From an uncultured Acidimicrobiaceae bacterium (lineage in GTDB: Bacteria; Actinomycetota; Acidimicrobiia; Acidimicrobiales; RAAP-2), in the NCBI GenBank assembly GCA_903873395.1, contig CAIQOJ010000115.1, positions 1-42,992 of the forward strand: a stretch of DNA of 42,992 bases, in the 5' to 3' direction. Position 1 is the stretch's first letter; each line of letters opens with the position of its first letter. A program made the position numbers and the translations under genes. Shown here in pieces: positions 16,297 to 25,502 of the stretch. Under the pieces are notes generated by a model that saw nothing but the letters and a program-made list of their open reading frames with translations, was not told the origin of the DNA and made no database searches.

Positions 16297-17469
16297 GTGA
16301 ACATCGACGGGGTTCCAATCGACGAGATCTCCGTCGGCGAGGTCCCGGTCGAGGGACGGTGCGACCCTCGGTTCGCCGAGGTGAGGACGGCCTTTGCCGC
16401 CAACTTCGCCAGACATGGCGAGGTGGGCGGAGCCGTCACGGTGATCGCGCACGGCGACGTTGTTGTCGACCTTGTCGGCGGCTGGGCTGATGCGGAACGC
16501 AGCCGACCCTGGCGGGCGGACACGCTGGTAGATGTGTATTCGGTGGGCAAGGCCATCGTGGGCCTACTCCTGCTCCAACAGATCGATGCCGGACTCGTCG
16601 GCCTGGATGACCCCATTGCGTCGGTCTGGCCGGAGTTCGGGGCAGCCGGCAAAGCGGAAGCGACCATCCGTCATGCGCTGTGCCATCGCGCTGGAGTTCC
16701 CGCCATCCACGAGACGCTGACCGACGACGACCTGTGGCAGTGGGATGTCATGGCTGGCGCGCTGGCAGCCACGGCGCCGTGGTTCACACCCGGCACCCGG
16801 CACACCTATCACACGAATACGTATGGTCACCTGATCGGCGAGTTGATCCATCGGATCACCGGCGACCTCCCAGGGGCCCGCCTCGATGCTCTGGCCGCCG
16901 ATCTCGGCGCTGACGTCTATGTCGGCCTCCCCCCTGCTCTCCACGACCGATGTGCTGACATCATCTGGGCTCCAGGAGACGCTCCTCCCCGTGCAGACGT
17001 CACAGCCATGGGGGATGACGCCAGGATGGTCTGGCAGAGCTACTTCAACCCGCCGGGATATTCGTCGGTCGGCGTGGTCAACTCCGCCCGATGGCGGTCG
17101 GCCCAGGTTCCCTCGACCAATACCCATGCCACATCCACGGGCATCGCCCAGATCTACCAGGGTCTCTTGGAGACGGACCGGCTCCTCTCGCCCGGCCTCC
17201 TGGCCGAAGCTGCCAGCGCCCAGTCGACCGGTTGGTGCCCTGTGCTTGGCGAAGACGTCACATTCGGCCTCGGCTTCAAGCCGACGACGGACCGTCGGCC
17301 GTTCGGACCCAATCCTGGAGCATTCGGCCATTTCGGTACCGGTGGTGCGGTCGGGTTCGCCGATCCTTTGGGTGGCGTGGCCTTCGGCTACGCCATGAAC
17401 CACGTCATCCCACGGTGGCAGTCAAGGCGGAACCGCTCACTTATCGACGCCGTCTATCGCTGCCTCTGA
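16297..17469 (+). CDS. Serine beta-lactamase-like hydrolase/esterase
   Basis: 390 residues of the class C beta-lactamase-like serine hydrolase family (EstB or LipL type). The SxxK motif is SVGK at residues 82-85, at the start of the helix after TLVDVY. The YxN region is in HTYHTNTYGHLIGELIHRITG, and the third motif region is GHFGTGGAVGFADP near the C-terminus. Unlike a secreted beta-lactamase it has no signal peptide, so a cytoplasmic esterase is more likely. Start is a GTG at 16297, after a 14-bp tandem repeat. It is 56 bp after heliorhodopsin on the same strand, but the link may be only positional. Confidence 0.87.
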   Translation: MNIDGVPIDEISVGEVPVEGRCDPRFAEVRTAFAANFARHGEVGGAVTVIAHGDVVVDLVGGWADAERSRPWRADTLVDVYSVGKAIVGLLLLQQIDAGLVGLDDPIASVWPEFGAAGKAEATIRHALCHRAGVPAIHETLTDDDLWQWDVMAGALAATAPWFTPGTRHTYHTNTYGHLIGELIHRITGDLPGARLDALAADLGADVYVGLPPALHDRCADIIWAPGDAPPRADVTAMGDDARMVWQSYFNPPGYSSVGVVNSARWRSAQVPSTNTHATSTGIAQIYQGLLETDRLLSPGLLAEAASAQSTGWCPVLGEDVTFGLGFKPTTDRRPFGPNPGAFGHFGTGGAVGFADPLGGVAFGYAMNHVIPRWQSRRNRSLIDAVYRCL

Positions 17470-17600
17470 AGACGCTGCCTGAGTTCACACTGGCTCTGCT
17501 CTTTCGAACGTGCTCTCGTCGAGGTTCGCACCGGCACGAATGAGCGGGTGACGACAACCGTGCAGGCGGCCGAAACCACCGGAGCGTGCTCAGCCAGCCC

Positions 17601-17621
17601 GTCAGCGGTCAGCGGTCAGCA
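17601..17621. repeat. Seven-bp tandem repeat across a stop codon
   Basis: GTCAGCG occurs at 17601-17607 and 17608-17614, followed by GTCAGCA at 17615-17621. The minus-strand stop of the exporter gene (17609-17611) falls inside the array, so a slip by one unit would alter the C-terminus. Confidence 0.6.
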
Positions 17622-18892
17622 GCCACCGTGCGGGCCACCTCAGGGGCATGACGCTTGACCATCAGCATGCCCAGGCTGGTTCCCACGATCAGTCCCAGCG
17701 AGAGTGAGCCGGCGACTCGGGAGAACGTGGTGATGTCGTGGAAACTGGCGATCACGTCACCGCCAGCCAACGTGGTGATTCCCCGCAGGGCCATCGACCC
17801 CACCGTCAAGACGAAGACGCCACCCAGGATGATGACCAGGTTGGGTGGACGCGATGGTCGTCGTCCGAACAGCACACCGGCCAGCGACAGCGCGGTGGCT
17901 GCGGCGAAGGTTCCCGCCGCGTCACCCATCATCCATGTCACCCCGAGCTGCACCCCCCAGGCCACGTAGACCCCAAACAGCAGCCACCCCATGTCTGCAC
18001 GTCGGGCACAGAACGTGAGACCCATACCGAGCGTGAACGGGATCCAAGCCAGGATGGTGATCCCCCAGGGCAGGTTGTTCACCGTCGTCGACGAGATGAG
18101 TGCTGCGGTGCCGGCACCGGTGATCGCCGCCCCGATGATCACACCTGCCGCCAACTGCAAGAGGATGAACGCAGACTGCACGAGGCGGATGGTGCCAACG
18201 GTGAACTGACCTACGGCGATCTCGGCAGCAGCAGCGCACAAGAAGTCCCCGGGGATCATCACGAAGAGCGCGGGGACCATGACCAACACCGGTCCACCAT
18301 GGGCGTGACGGAGATCAAGCAGACCAAACCCCACGACGGCAACAGCCATCGACGCCAGGAGGGGCAGAATCGTCCTCAGCACCGCATGGCGCTCGCCAAC
18401 GAGGTACACGACCGCCATCACCGCCCCGAGGATGACGGCATCGCCGACCTGGTGCCAGTTGGCCTGGACGCTCGGGGCAAACCCGGCGGCGAACAAGATG
18501 ACTCCGACGAAGCGCGCCCACAACGGGAACGGGGGACGTCGGTGCTCGAGCGCCTCGAGCTCCTTGACGGCCTCGCTCGCAGTGAGTGCCCCTCCGGTGA
18601 TCCGATTGGTCAAGAACTTGAACTCAGTGAGTAGGTCGAGGCGCTCCAGCGAAGGCTGGGCGTGGACCACGCCTGACCGCTGGTGACCGTCGGCGTGGGT
18701 GACGACGTAGGTCATGCCCTCCATATTGATGAAGGACTCGATGCGGGCGTCGTAGGCCGCCCCCATCTCGCGCAGGGTCAGCTGGAGATCGAAGGTTCCT
18801 TCGGAGCTGTTGCGCAGCAGGAACCGACCGGCGCTGCGAGCCAGTCGATCAAGGTCGTCGTCGGCCGGTCGGCCGAGATCTGGCGTATTCAC
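17609..18892 (-). CDS. ThrE-family threonine/serine exporter
   Basis: 427 residues with an N-terminal soluble domain (about 1-125) and about ten membrane segments, the layout of the single-chain ThrE family (PF06738). The soluble domain has LDRLARSAGRFLLRNSSEGT and the membrane part has VLVMVPALFVMIPGDFL and VNNLPWGITILAWIPFTLG. ThrE exports threonine and serine driven by the proton gradient; this substrate is by family. The start codon is GTG at 18892. It diverges from the cupin gene at 19015. Confidence 0.85.
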   Translation of the reverse strand: MNTPDLGRPADDDLDRLARSAGRFLLRNSSEGTFDLQLTLREMGAAYDARIESFINMEGMTYVVTHADGHQRSGVVHAQPSLERLDLLTEFKFLTNRITGGALTASEAVKELEALEHRRPPFPLWARFVGVILFAAGFAPSVQANWHQVGDAVILGAVMAVVYLVGERHAVLRTILPLLASMAVAVVGFGLLDLRHAHGGPVLVMVPALFVMIPGDFLCAAAAEIAVGQFTVGTIRLVQSAFILLQLAAGVIIGAAITGAGTAALISSTTVNNLPWGITILAWIPFTLGMGLTFCARRADMGWLLFGVYVAWGVQLGVTWMMGDAAGTFAAATALSLAGVLFGRRPSRPPNLVIILGGVFVLTVGSMALRGITTLAGGDVIASFHDITTFSRVAGSLSLGLIVGTSLGMLMVKRHAPEVARTVAADR

Positions 18893-19014
18893 GGCGTCAG
18901 GCTAGCCACAAGAGTTCAACTCATCGTGGTTATTCACTGGATGGAAACCACAACCCGGGACCGCTTGTCCGGTTGGCAGATCGCCCAGAAATCGGCGAAG
19001 GCTAAGGTCAGGTC

Positions 19015-19371
19015 ATGCGTCTCATCCATCTGATCTGCGACAGCGACGGCAACTCTCAGTTCGGGGAGGATGTCGAGCTGGAGTTGATCCCACAGGCATT
19101 TGCCCCACCGGCGCCGGACCTCGAAGTATCGGCACCGGTAGCCGCTTCCCAGATGGAAGTTCTGCGCTTCCCCGCCGGGTGGGTAGGACCGGCACACCCA
19201 TCGCCAACCCGGCAGATGATGGCGTTCATGGTCGGGGAACTTGAGGTGACGGCCGGAGGCAAGTCACGGCGGATCGTCGCTGGCGACATCGTGCTGCTCG
19301 AAGACAACGAAAGTGCAGGTCACGAGACAACTGCACTGGTCGACACGATCGCCATCGCCGTCAAACTGTAG
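19015..19371 (+). CDS. Small cupin-domain protein
   Basis: 118 residues. The cupin fold can be read from RFPAGWVGPAHPSPTRQMM (first motif, with His), FMVGELEVTAGGKSRRIVAGDIVLLEDNESAGHETT (second motif, with G-D and His). This family often binds a metal and regulates or stores small molecules, or sits next to regulators. The reaction is unknown. It is not secreted. The gene starts at an ATG after a weak AGG-rich stretch and ends 81 bp before sbcD. Confidence 0.8.
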   Translation: MRLIHLICDSDGNSQFGEDVELELIPQAFAPPAPDLEVSAPVAASQMEVLRFPAGWVGPAHPSPTRQMMAFMVGELEVTAGGKSRRIVAGDIVLLEDNESAGHETTALVDTIAIAVKL

Positions 19372-19452
19372 GGATTCGCCGCTGGTCAGCCGGGTTGTCA
19401 CACCTGTCTGTCAGGCTTGCCAGATGCGATGCCGAGCATGTTGGTGCGGACA

Positions 19453-20628
19453 GTGAAGATCATCCACACCAGTGACTGGCACATCGGCAGGACGTTCGAA
19501 GGCGCACCGATGGCCGACGAGCAGAGGCAGTTTCTTGATTGGCTGGCTCGACAGGTCGTCGAACATGGCGTGGATCTGGTCCTGGTTGCTGGCGACATCT
19601 ACGACAGGTCTCTGCCTGCCGAAGAGGCCACCTTCCTTCTCGATGAAGGCCTCGATGGCCTGATTGCCGCTGGAGCCGAAGTGGTGCTCATCCCGGGCAA
19701 CCATGACGGGGCCCTCCGTCTCGGGTTTGGGTCCAACCGGCAACGCCTCAGTGGGGTGCACGTGATGGGCGGCTCGGGCTCCGTTCATCCATGGCGCTGG
19801 GAGACCGGGGGCGAGCAGGTGGCCCTGGTGTCTGTGCCCTACCTCGACCCCTACACCGCCCCTCTGCCGCGTCCGGGACCAGACGGCTCACATCGCTCTC
19901 GGACGCATCAACACGTGCTCGAGGATGCACTGGACGACGCACGGGAAAGCCTCGTTGCGTTGCGTCGTGCCACCGATCAGCCCCTACCCGCCATCGCTGT
20001 AGCCCATGCCTTCGTAGCCGGTTCCGAGGAGTCTGATTCAGAGCGCACGCTGTCCATTGGCGGCACCGATCGGGTCGATGCCGCCGTTTTTGCTGGCTTC
20101 GACTATGTAGCTCTCGGTCATCTGCATCGACCCCAGCGGGTAGGTGGCACCGACGCCATGGCCTACTCGGGTTCACCCCTCCCCTACTCCTTCAGCGAGG
20201 TCCACCCGAAATCGGTGCGACTCCTCGACCTCGGCCCTACAGGACTTGAGGAGACCACGCTTCTGCCTGTGCCGGTCGGAAGACCAGTTGTCACACTCGA
20301 GGGCACTCTGGACGACCTGCTCGAGAACCCCGCCTATGACACTCGTGTCGATCACTGGGTGTCCGCCGTGCTGACCGATGCGACGGTGCAGACTCAGCCG
20401 ATGGAACGCCTGCGAAGGCGATTCCCTCACATTGCGTCAGTGAGGTATGCCGCCGGCATCTCGGGTCCTGGTGTTGGCTCGCCGGAACCGGTCGATATCG
20501 AAGAGGAACCTGCTGACGCCGTGGTTCTCGCTTTCCTCGCTGATGCCCTTGGGGACAGATTGACTCCTGGAGGTCGTGCACTGGTACTCGATGCGGTCAA
20601 CCAGGCGATCAGGGAAGCCGGTCGATGA
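19453..20628 (+). CDS. sbcD: Nuclease SbcCD subunit D
   Basis: 391 residues from the GTG at 19453, which puts KIIHTSDWHIGR at the N-terminus as in the family. ATG at 19438 (MLVRTVKII) is an alternative; no good ribosome binding site is visible for either. The Mre11-type metallophosphoesterase motifs are all present: DWH at the start, GDIYDRSLP, PGNHDGALRLGF, and ALGHLHRPQ. SbcD is the Mn-dependent nuclease partner of SbcC and opens hairpins and processes double-strand ends. Its stop overlaps the sbcC ATG (ATGA), so translation is coupled. Confidence 0.95.
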   Translation: MKIIHTSDWHIGRTFEGAPMADEQRQFLDWLARQVVEHGVDLVLVAGDIYDRSLPAEEATFLLDEGLDGLIAAGAEVVLIPGNHDGALRLGFGSNRQRLSGVHVMGGSGSVHPWRWETGGEQVALVSVPYLDPYTAPLPRPGPDGSHRSRTHQHVLEDALDDARESLVALRRATDQPLPAIAVAHAFVAGSEESDSERTLSIGGTDRVDAAVFAGFDYVALGHLHRPQRVGGTDAMAYSGSPLPYSFSEVHPKSVRLLDLGPTGLEETTLLPVPVGRPVVTLEGTLDDLLENPAYDTRVDHWVSAVLTDATVQTQPMERLRRRFPHIASVRYAAGISGPGVGSPEPVDIEEEPADAVVLAFLADALGDRLTPGGRALVLDAVNQAIREAGR

Positions 20629-23600
20629 GGCCACTGCGCCTCGAGATCCAGGCTTTCGGATCCTATGGAGGGAAGCGATCATTCGACCTCGCCCGACTTG
20701 GTGGGCATGGGGTCTTTTCCATCACCGGACCCACAGGAGCAGGTAAGTCGACCATCTTCGACGCCATCGTCTACGCCCTCTACGGCGAACTGCCCGGGTT
20801 CCGGACTCAGAGCCACATCCGCAGTCAGTTCGCCGATCCTGCGACGACAACCTCGGTCACACTCGAGTTCGCTGCTGACGGGCGTGAGTGGATGCTGTGC
20901 CGCCAGCCTTCCCAAGAGACCCCCCGTAAACGCGGTGGTGGCACCCGGAACCAGGCCGCCAGCGTGCTTCTGCGCGAACTCAACGCCGATCGTGGTGGAT
21001 GGACGAGAAAGAACGAGGTCGAATCCCGAGTGATCGAACTCGTCGGATTCAATCGAGAGCAGTTCGAGCAGGTCGTCCTCATACCGCAGGGTCGGTTCGA
21101 ACAGGTGTTGAAGGCTGACACCAATCAGCGCGCCGCCCTGCTCGGCCGACTCTTTCCCGTCGACCTCTATCGACGGGTCACCGAACTCCTTCGACAGCGG
21201 AGCACGGATGCCCGTGCGGCGTATGACGCTGTTGTCGAATCCAGGAGCCGCCTCGACGACCGAATGGAGGCCGATCTCACTGCCGCTACGGCCACCCTGG
21301 ACGAAGTCGAACGTGGTGACACGAACGCCACCAGGACGCCGGGCAGCCCCACACAACCCCCCCAGGCGACACCTGACGGCGGGTCAATCACCTCTTCGAT
21401 TGTGGAAGATGATGATGCAGGTGACGATGGCGAATGGGAATCCGAAGGTGCTTCCTTGCCATCGGCTGATGCAGAAGCCGAGGGAGGCACTGAGTCTGAG
21501 TCAGATGCGGAGTCTGAGTCAGATGCGGAGTCTGAGTCAGATGCGGAGCCTGAGGGACGACTTGATCCGGAGGCACGACTGGCCACGCTCCACATCCGGG
21601 CGGCTCACCTTGATGATCGTGCCGTCCGGGCTAGGGCCGAACACGATGCGGCCAGGTCAGCACGCCAAGCCGCCGAGGATGCGGTCACCGCATGGATCCG
21701 CTGGCAGGAAGATCTCGTCGCCGCCCAGGGACATGCAGACGAAGAGGATGAAGATCGCGCCGCCACCGCCCAGTTGGATCGCGTGCGTGAAGTGGCCCTC
21801 CTCGAAACTGCACTCACGGGATGGAGGACCCAGTCACAAGCGCTGAGGTCCGCGATGACCGAACGTGACCTCGTGCTATCCAAGTTGGAAACACACGGCG
21901 ATGGTGCATCGGACGCACTTCCCGAAGACCCCACCGACGTGGCTGCATTGGGAATGCGCCTTGCCGGCGAAGCCGACGTGCTCGACCGAGCCGAGGCAGA
22001 GCGACTGGCCATCACCGACGAAGAGGCCCGGATCAATGACGGTGTGATCGCACTCAACGAACGTGCGGAGGACCTGCAGAAGCGAGCGAGCCACCTGGAA
22101 CGGGACCGTGCCGCCCTCATCGGGGCGACGGCGGAGGCCGCGGAGCTGACTGAACGAGCCCTCGGTCTGACTGACGCCCAAGATGGCGTCAGTCAGGCGG
22201 ACATGGCGCTGGCGGCAGCCCAGGCCCGCGCTGCAGCCGAAGTCGAGGTGGCCAGGCTCACCTCGCTTGCTGGAGAAGCTGGGGCCTCCCAAGAACAGGC
22301 CGCCACCGCCCTGGCCGATGTGGCCGCCCGTTGGCGAGCCGGACTGGCCGGTCGGTTGGCTCAGGGTCTGGTCCCCGATGCCCCGTGTCCGACCTGTGGT
22401 TCGATCGAGCATCCCGAGCCAGCCCCGATCGAGGTCAGTGCTCCATCCGATGCGGAGCTCGAAGAGGCAGAGGCCCACTCCACGGCAGCAAGCAATGCAG
22501 CCTCAGCACTACGCGACGACCTTGCCCTGGCCAAAGGCCAGCTCAGTGGGCTACTGGAATCGAGCGGAGTCGAGGAGGCTCAGACTGCCCTCACGGCTGC
22601 CAGATCTCGATGCCACGAGCTGGAAGAAGTTGCCGCTCAGGCGACAACCCTGGCCACCGAAGTCTCCATGGCGCGAGAACGCCTAGCTAAGGCTGAAGGG
22701 CTCCTTGCCGAGGAGCGCTCCCGTCTGGACGCTGACCTGGCTGCGTCTGCGGCCACCCGTCAGTCGTGGGACGACCGACGCCAGCGGTATCTCGACGGTG
22801 GTGGCACGATGGAACCGGCTTCCGAACGGGCCAGCCACTTGCGCTCACGCGCCGAGGGTCTCAGGAACTTGGCTGAGGTCCTCGTGGCCTACCGAACAGC
22901 GGACGACACTCGGGCCACCCACCTCACTGCCCTCGAGGCCACCATGACCCAACTCGAGGTGACCGACCCTGAGTCCTTGATGCAGTGGTCATGGTCGCCT
23001 TCTGCCGTGGCCGATGAAGAGCAGCGTCTCGCTGCACGCCTCGATGCGAGGCGAGCGGTGGCCCGACGTCTCGAGGAGTACGAACGAGCAAAGCACCCGA
23101 CCGAGCGGCCAGATCCAGAACCCCTGGCCGTCATCGAACAGACAGCCCGCGCAGCCATGGAACACCTGGTCGGTCGAAGCGCGTCGGTCCACGAACGATT
23201 GGATTCAGCTGGGGCGACGGTCGCAGAACTTGCTGATACCGCCACCGCGCTGGACACGGCCCGTCGAGCCAAGGAAGAAGCCGAAACCGTCGCCACGGTG
23301 TGTGACGGAGGCACCGGAGGACCGACCGACGGCCGGCGGTCGCTTGAACACTGGGTCCTTGCCGTGTACTTGCGTCGGGTGCTCACCCAGGCCAACCACC
23401 GACTCAATCACATGTCCCACGGGAGGTATGCCCTGGTGGTCAGCGATGCACCCGAAGACAGACGAAAGGCGTTTGGACTCGACCTCGCTGTGGCTGACGC
23501 CGAGACGGGGAAGACCCGGCCTGCGTCCACTCTGTCAGGCGGCGAGACCTTCCTGGCCGCCCTCGCTCTCGCACTCGGGCTGGCCGACGTTGTCGCATCA

Positions 23601-23828
23601 GGTTCGAACACCACCATCGGCGCCCTCTTCGTCGACGAAGGGTTCGGATCACTTGATCCTGAAGCTCTCGATTCCGTGGTCGATGTCCTGCGATCGCTCC
23701 AGGATGGTGGTCGAATCGTCGGAGTCATTAGCCACGTCCAAGGAGTCAAGGATGCGCTTCCCAACGGCATCGCTGTAGAGACAACGTCGGCAGGCTCGAT
23801 CGCCACCATTCGCTACCCCGATGCGTGA
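20625..23828 (+). CDS. sbcC: Nuclease SbcCD subunit C (SMC-like ATPase)
   Basis: 1067 residues. The N-terminal Walker A is GPTGAGKST (about 35-43); the C-terminal end has the ABC signature SGGETF (about residue 970) and Walker B with FVDEGFGSLD (about 1000-1010). Two long coiled coils lie between, with a zinc hook CPTCGS at about 588. It is the ATPase of the SbcCD end-processing complex. Oddity: an acidic Ser/Asp/Glu-rich insert at about 240-312 contains three exact 18-bp direct repeats (ESESDA), unlike the rest of the coiled coil and probably disordered. It overlaps sbcD by four bases. Confidence 0.95.
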   Translation: MRPLRLEIQAFGSYGGKRSFDLARLGGHGVFSITGPTGAGKSTIFDAIVYALYGELPGFRTQSHIRSQFADPATTTSVTLEFAADGREWMLCRQPSQETPRKRGGGTRNQAASVLLRELNADRGGWTRKNEVESRVIELVGFNREQFEQVVLIPQGRFEQVLKADTNQRAALLGRLFPVDLYRRVTELLRQRSTDARAAYDAVVESRSRLDDRMEADLTAATATLDEVERGDTNATRTPGSPTQPPQATPDGGSITSSIVEDDDAGDDGEWESEGASLPSADAEAEGGTESESDAESESDAESESDAEPEGRLDPEARLATLHIRAAHLDDRAVRARAEHDAARSARQAAEDAVTAWIRWQEDLVAAQGHADEEDEDRAATAQLDRVREVALLETALTGWRTQSQALRSAMTERDLVLSKLETHGDGASDALPEDPTDVAALGMRLAGEADVLDRAEAERLAITDEEARINDGVIALNERAEDLQKRASHLERDRAALIGATAEAAELTERALGLTDAQDGVSQADMALAAAQARAAAEVEVARLTSLAGEAGASQEQAATALADVAARWRAGLAGRLAQGLVPDAPCPTCGSIEHPEPAPIEVSAPSDAELEEAEAHSTAASNAASALRDDLALAKGQLSGLLESSGVEEAQTALTAARSRCHELEEVAAQATTLATEVSMARERLAKAEGLLAEERSRLDADLAASAATRQSWDDRRQRYLDGGGTMEPASERASHLRSRAEGLRNLAEVLVAYRTADDTRATHLTALEATMTQLEVTDPESLMQWSWSPSAVADEEQRLAARLDARRAVARRLEEYERAKHPTERPDPEPLAVIEQTARAAMEHLVGRSASVHERLDSAGATVAELADTATALDTARRAKEEAETVATVCDGGTGGPTDGRRSLEHWVLAVYLRRVLTQANHRLNHMSHGRYALVVSDAPEDRRKAFGLDLAVADAETGKTRPASTLSGGETFLAALALALGLADVVASGSNTTIGALFVDEGFGSLDPEALDSVVDVLRSLQDGGRIVGVISHVQGVKDALPNGIAVETTSAGSIATIRYPDA
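21492..21545 (+). repeat. In-gene tandem repeat in sbcC, 18-bp unit, three copies
   Basis: Three exact copies of GAGTCTGAGTCAGATGCG at 21492-21509, 21510-21527 and 21528-21545, each adding six residues (ESESDA) to the acidic insert of SbcC. The repeat keeps the frame, so copy-number change would lengthen or shorten the insert without breaking the gene. Confidence 0.9.
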
Positions 23829-23877
23829 GTTGCTTGGGCCACCTGCCGGACACCTTGGCCAGGCCTACGATGCCGTG

Positions 23878-24657
23878 ATGCGACTTCGAGTAGCAGCATG
23901 GGGACCAGTTCTCGGGGCGGCACTCCTGATTGCCGGGTGCTCGTCGACGCCAACGGCCGCAGGCGACGGAGCCCTCGGGAATACGTCGACCACGTATGGC
24001 GCGTCGAAGCCGGGCCTGAACCCACCCACCACATCTGCACCTGTGACCGTGCCGCCGACGACGGTGCCGCCAACGACCGTGCCGCCAACGACCGTGCCGC
24101 CAACGACCGTGCCGCCAACCGTGGTGCCGCCAACCGTGGTGCCAGCCACGTCAGGAATTGTCGTCGGCCCAGGGCCTCAATCCACGTACACGGTTGAGTC
24201 ACAGCCGGCCCCAGGTTCGTGCCACTACCGCTTCCAAGGAGCAGACCCTCTGCCTGATCCATCCTGCACGCCAGGCGCCACGAACCCTGATGTCACCCAA
24301 GCAACACTGGCGGCCACGATCTGTCGGAGCGGCTACACCTCGTCGATCCGACCTTCGTCGAGCATTACGGGAGCAGAGAAGGTCGGATCTGCGGCGGCCT
24401 ATGGCTACACGGGCTCGTTTCACACCGGCGAGTACGACCATCTGATCTCGCTCGAGCTCGGTGGTGATCCAAACGACCCCCGCAACCTCTGGGTCGAACC
24501 CAACGATCGCCCGGATGCCTCGTCGACCTACAACACCAAAGATCGCCTGGAGAACCGACTCAACGATCTGATCTGCTCCGGCCAGCTCAGCCTGGTCGAT
24601 GCCCAGCAGGCCATTGCCACGAATTGGGTGGCTGCACTCGCCCGTTACGGAATCTGA
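23878..24657 (+). CDS. Lipoprotein with proline-rich spacer and HNH-like domain
   Basis: 259 residues from the ATG at 23878. A frame start at 23821 would overlap sbcC and bury the lipobox, so it is not used. The N-terminus ends in the lipobox LIAGC (Cys21). Residues about 57-90 are PPTTV repeats that act as a flexible wall spacer, encoded by six near-identical 15-bp units. The C-terminal domain has FHTGEYDHLISLELGGDPND with NLWVEPN and a KDRLENRLNDLIC stretch, a pattern of small secreted HNH-like domains with a DH and N pair. It may be a cell-surface nuclease, but activity is inferred only. Confidence 0.8.
   Translation: MRLRVAAWGPVLGAALLIAGCSSTPTAAGDGALGNTSTTYGASKPGLNPPTTSAPVTVPPTTVPPTTVPPTTVPPTTVPPTVVPPTVVPATSGIVVGPGPQSTYTVESQPAPGSCHYRFQGADPLPDPSCTPGATNPDVTQATLAATICRSGYTSSIRPSSSITGAEKVGSAAAYGYTGSFHTGEYDHLISLELGGDPNDPRNLWVEPNDRPDASSTYNTKDRLENRLNDLICSGQLSLVDAQQAIATNWVAALARYGI
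24049..24138 (+). repeat. In-gene 15-bp repeat coding PPTTV spacer
   Basis: Six near-identical units of GTGCCGCCAACGACC run from 24049 to 24138. They encode the PPTTV-type spacer of the lipoprotein, and the last two units change to PPTVV. It is a coding array rather than a noncoding element. Confidence 0.85.
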
Positions 24658-24664
24658 TCAAAAA

Positions 24665-24678
24665 GGGACTTTGGTCCC
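24665..24678. promoter_or_regulatory. DosR-like palindrome or hairpin upstream of the TetR-type gene
   Basis: GGGACTTTGGTCCC at 24665-24678 matches the mycobacterial DosR core GGGACTWWAGTCCC at 13 of 14 positions. It lies 52 bp upstream of the ATG at 24731. It also folds as a 5-bp hairpin, and on the minus strand it is followed by five T, so a terminator role for that direction cannot be excluded. A terminator of the lipoprotein gene would have only a weak T-tail. Confidence 0.5.
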
Positions 24679-24730
24679 AATTTCTAGTCGCGGCATTCCA
24701 CCACAGGCCAGAGATCAGTACGCTGATCGC

Positions 24731-25435
24731 ATGTCGACGCTCATCGCCGTAGAAGCCACCAACGTGGCACCCCGACGCAAGCTGCCCAAGCAGATCCTCA
24801 ACGAGACCAAAATGGTCAATGCGGCCATCGATCTCTTGCGTGACCGATCCGTGGATGATGTCACCAGCCGGCTCATCGCCGACTACTCGGGCACGACCGT
24901 CTCGTACCTCACCCGCTACTGGGGCGGGCGAGATGAGTTCCTTGTCGATGTGGCCATCGAAATCGGTCGACGCATCAACGTGCTGGTTCGGGCTGAGCGC
25001 TTGGTGATCGACATGGATAATGTCGCCTCCGGTCTTGAGCAGTTCGTATCGATGGCTGACGTTCAGGTGTGGTTCAAACTCCACCGCTACCTTGCCGGCC
25101 GGGACCAGCTGCGCAATCTCGAGCCCGATCGCCCGTCGGCCCTGTTGGTTTCCTTCCAAGATGCCGTCGCCTCGTTGTTCAGGCTGGACGCCGAAGAGTC
25201 GATGTCGTGGGCCGTCCTGATCATCACCCTTCTCATGGGCAACCAGGCCTTCGGTCCGCTGCTGGGTTCCTCGGAGTACCAGTTCCGTGGTGCCCTAGAT
25301 CACCTCGTCGATGCACTCAAACTGCGATCGTCGGTCGTGGCTGCTGGTCGCCCCGACACCGAGGATCTCGATGCAGAAGAGCGTCGGACCAAGTCCGCCG
25401 GCCGACGCGGGTCGGACCGCTTCCGCACTCCCTAG
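24731..25435 (+). CDS. TetR/AcrR-type transcriptional regulator
   Basis: 234 residues from the ATG at 24731; the longer open frame upstream overlaps the lipoprotein gene and is not used. Residues about 17-70 form the TetR DNA-binding domain: KMVNAAIDLLRDRSVDDVTSR, then LIADYSGTTVSYLTRYWGGRDEF, with the helix-turn-helix and the YW-F contact region. The C-terminal helical ligand domain is divergent and no ligand can be named. The tail (about 205-234) is basic. It likely represses a nearby operon; perfect palindromes at 7278 and 29377 have the right design, but no link is shown. Confidence 0.85.
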   Translation: MSTLIAVEATNVAPRRKLPKQILNETKMVNAAIDLLRDRSVDDVTSRLIADYSGTTVSYLTRYWGGRDEFLVDVAIEIGRRINVLVRAERLVIDMDNVASGLEQFVSMADVQVWFKLHRYLAGRDQLRNLEPDRPSALLVSFQDAVASLFRLDAEESMSWAVLIITLLMGNQAFGPLLGSSEYQFRGALDHLVDALKLRSSVVAAGRPDTEDLDAEERRTKSAGRRGSDRFRTP

Positions 25436-25502
25436 ACGCGGCCCCCAATCCACAAGGTTGTGCTTGTGGACTCAGAAGCAGACCCGTCTGAGGTTCCAGT
25501 CC

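Noticed and set aside
17738-18634. Plus-strand frame of 298 codons
   Set aside because: It is antisense to the ThrE-type exporter, which has clear membrane segments; the frame is rich in Arg, Asp, His and Gln.
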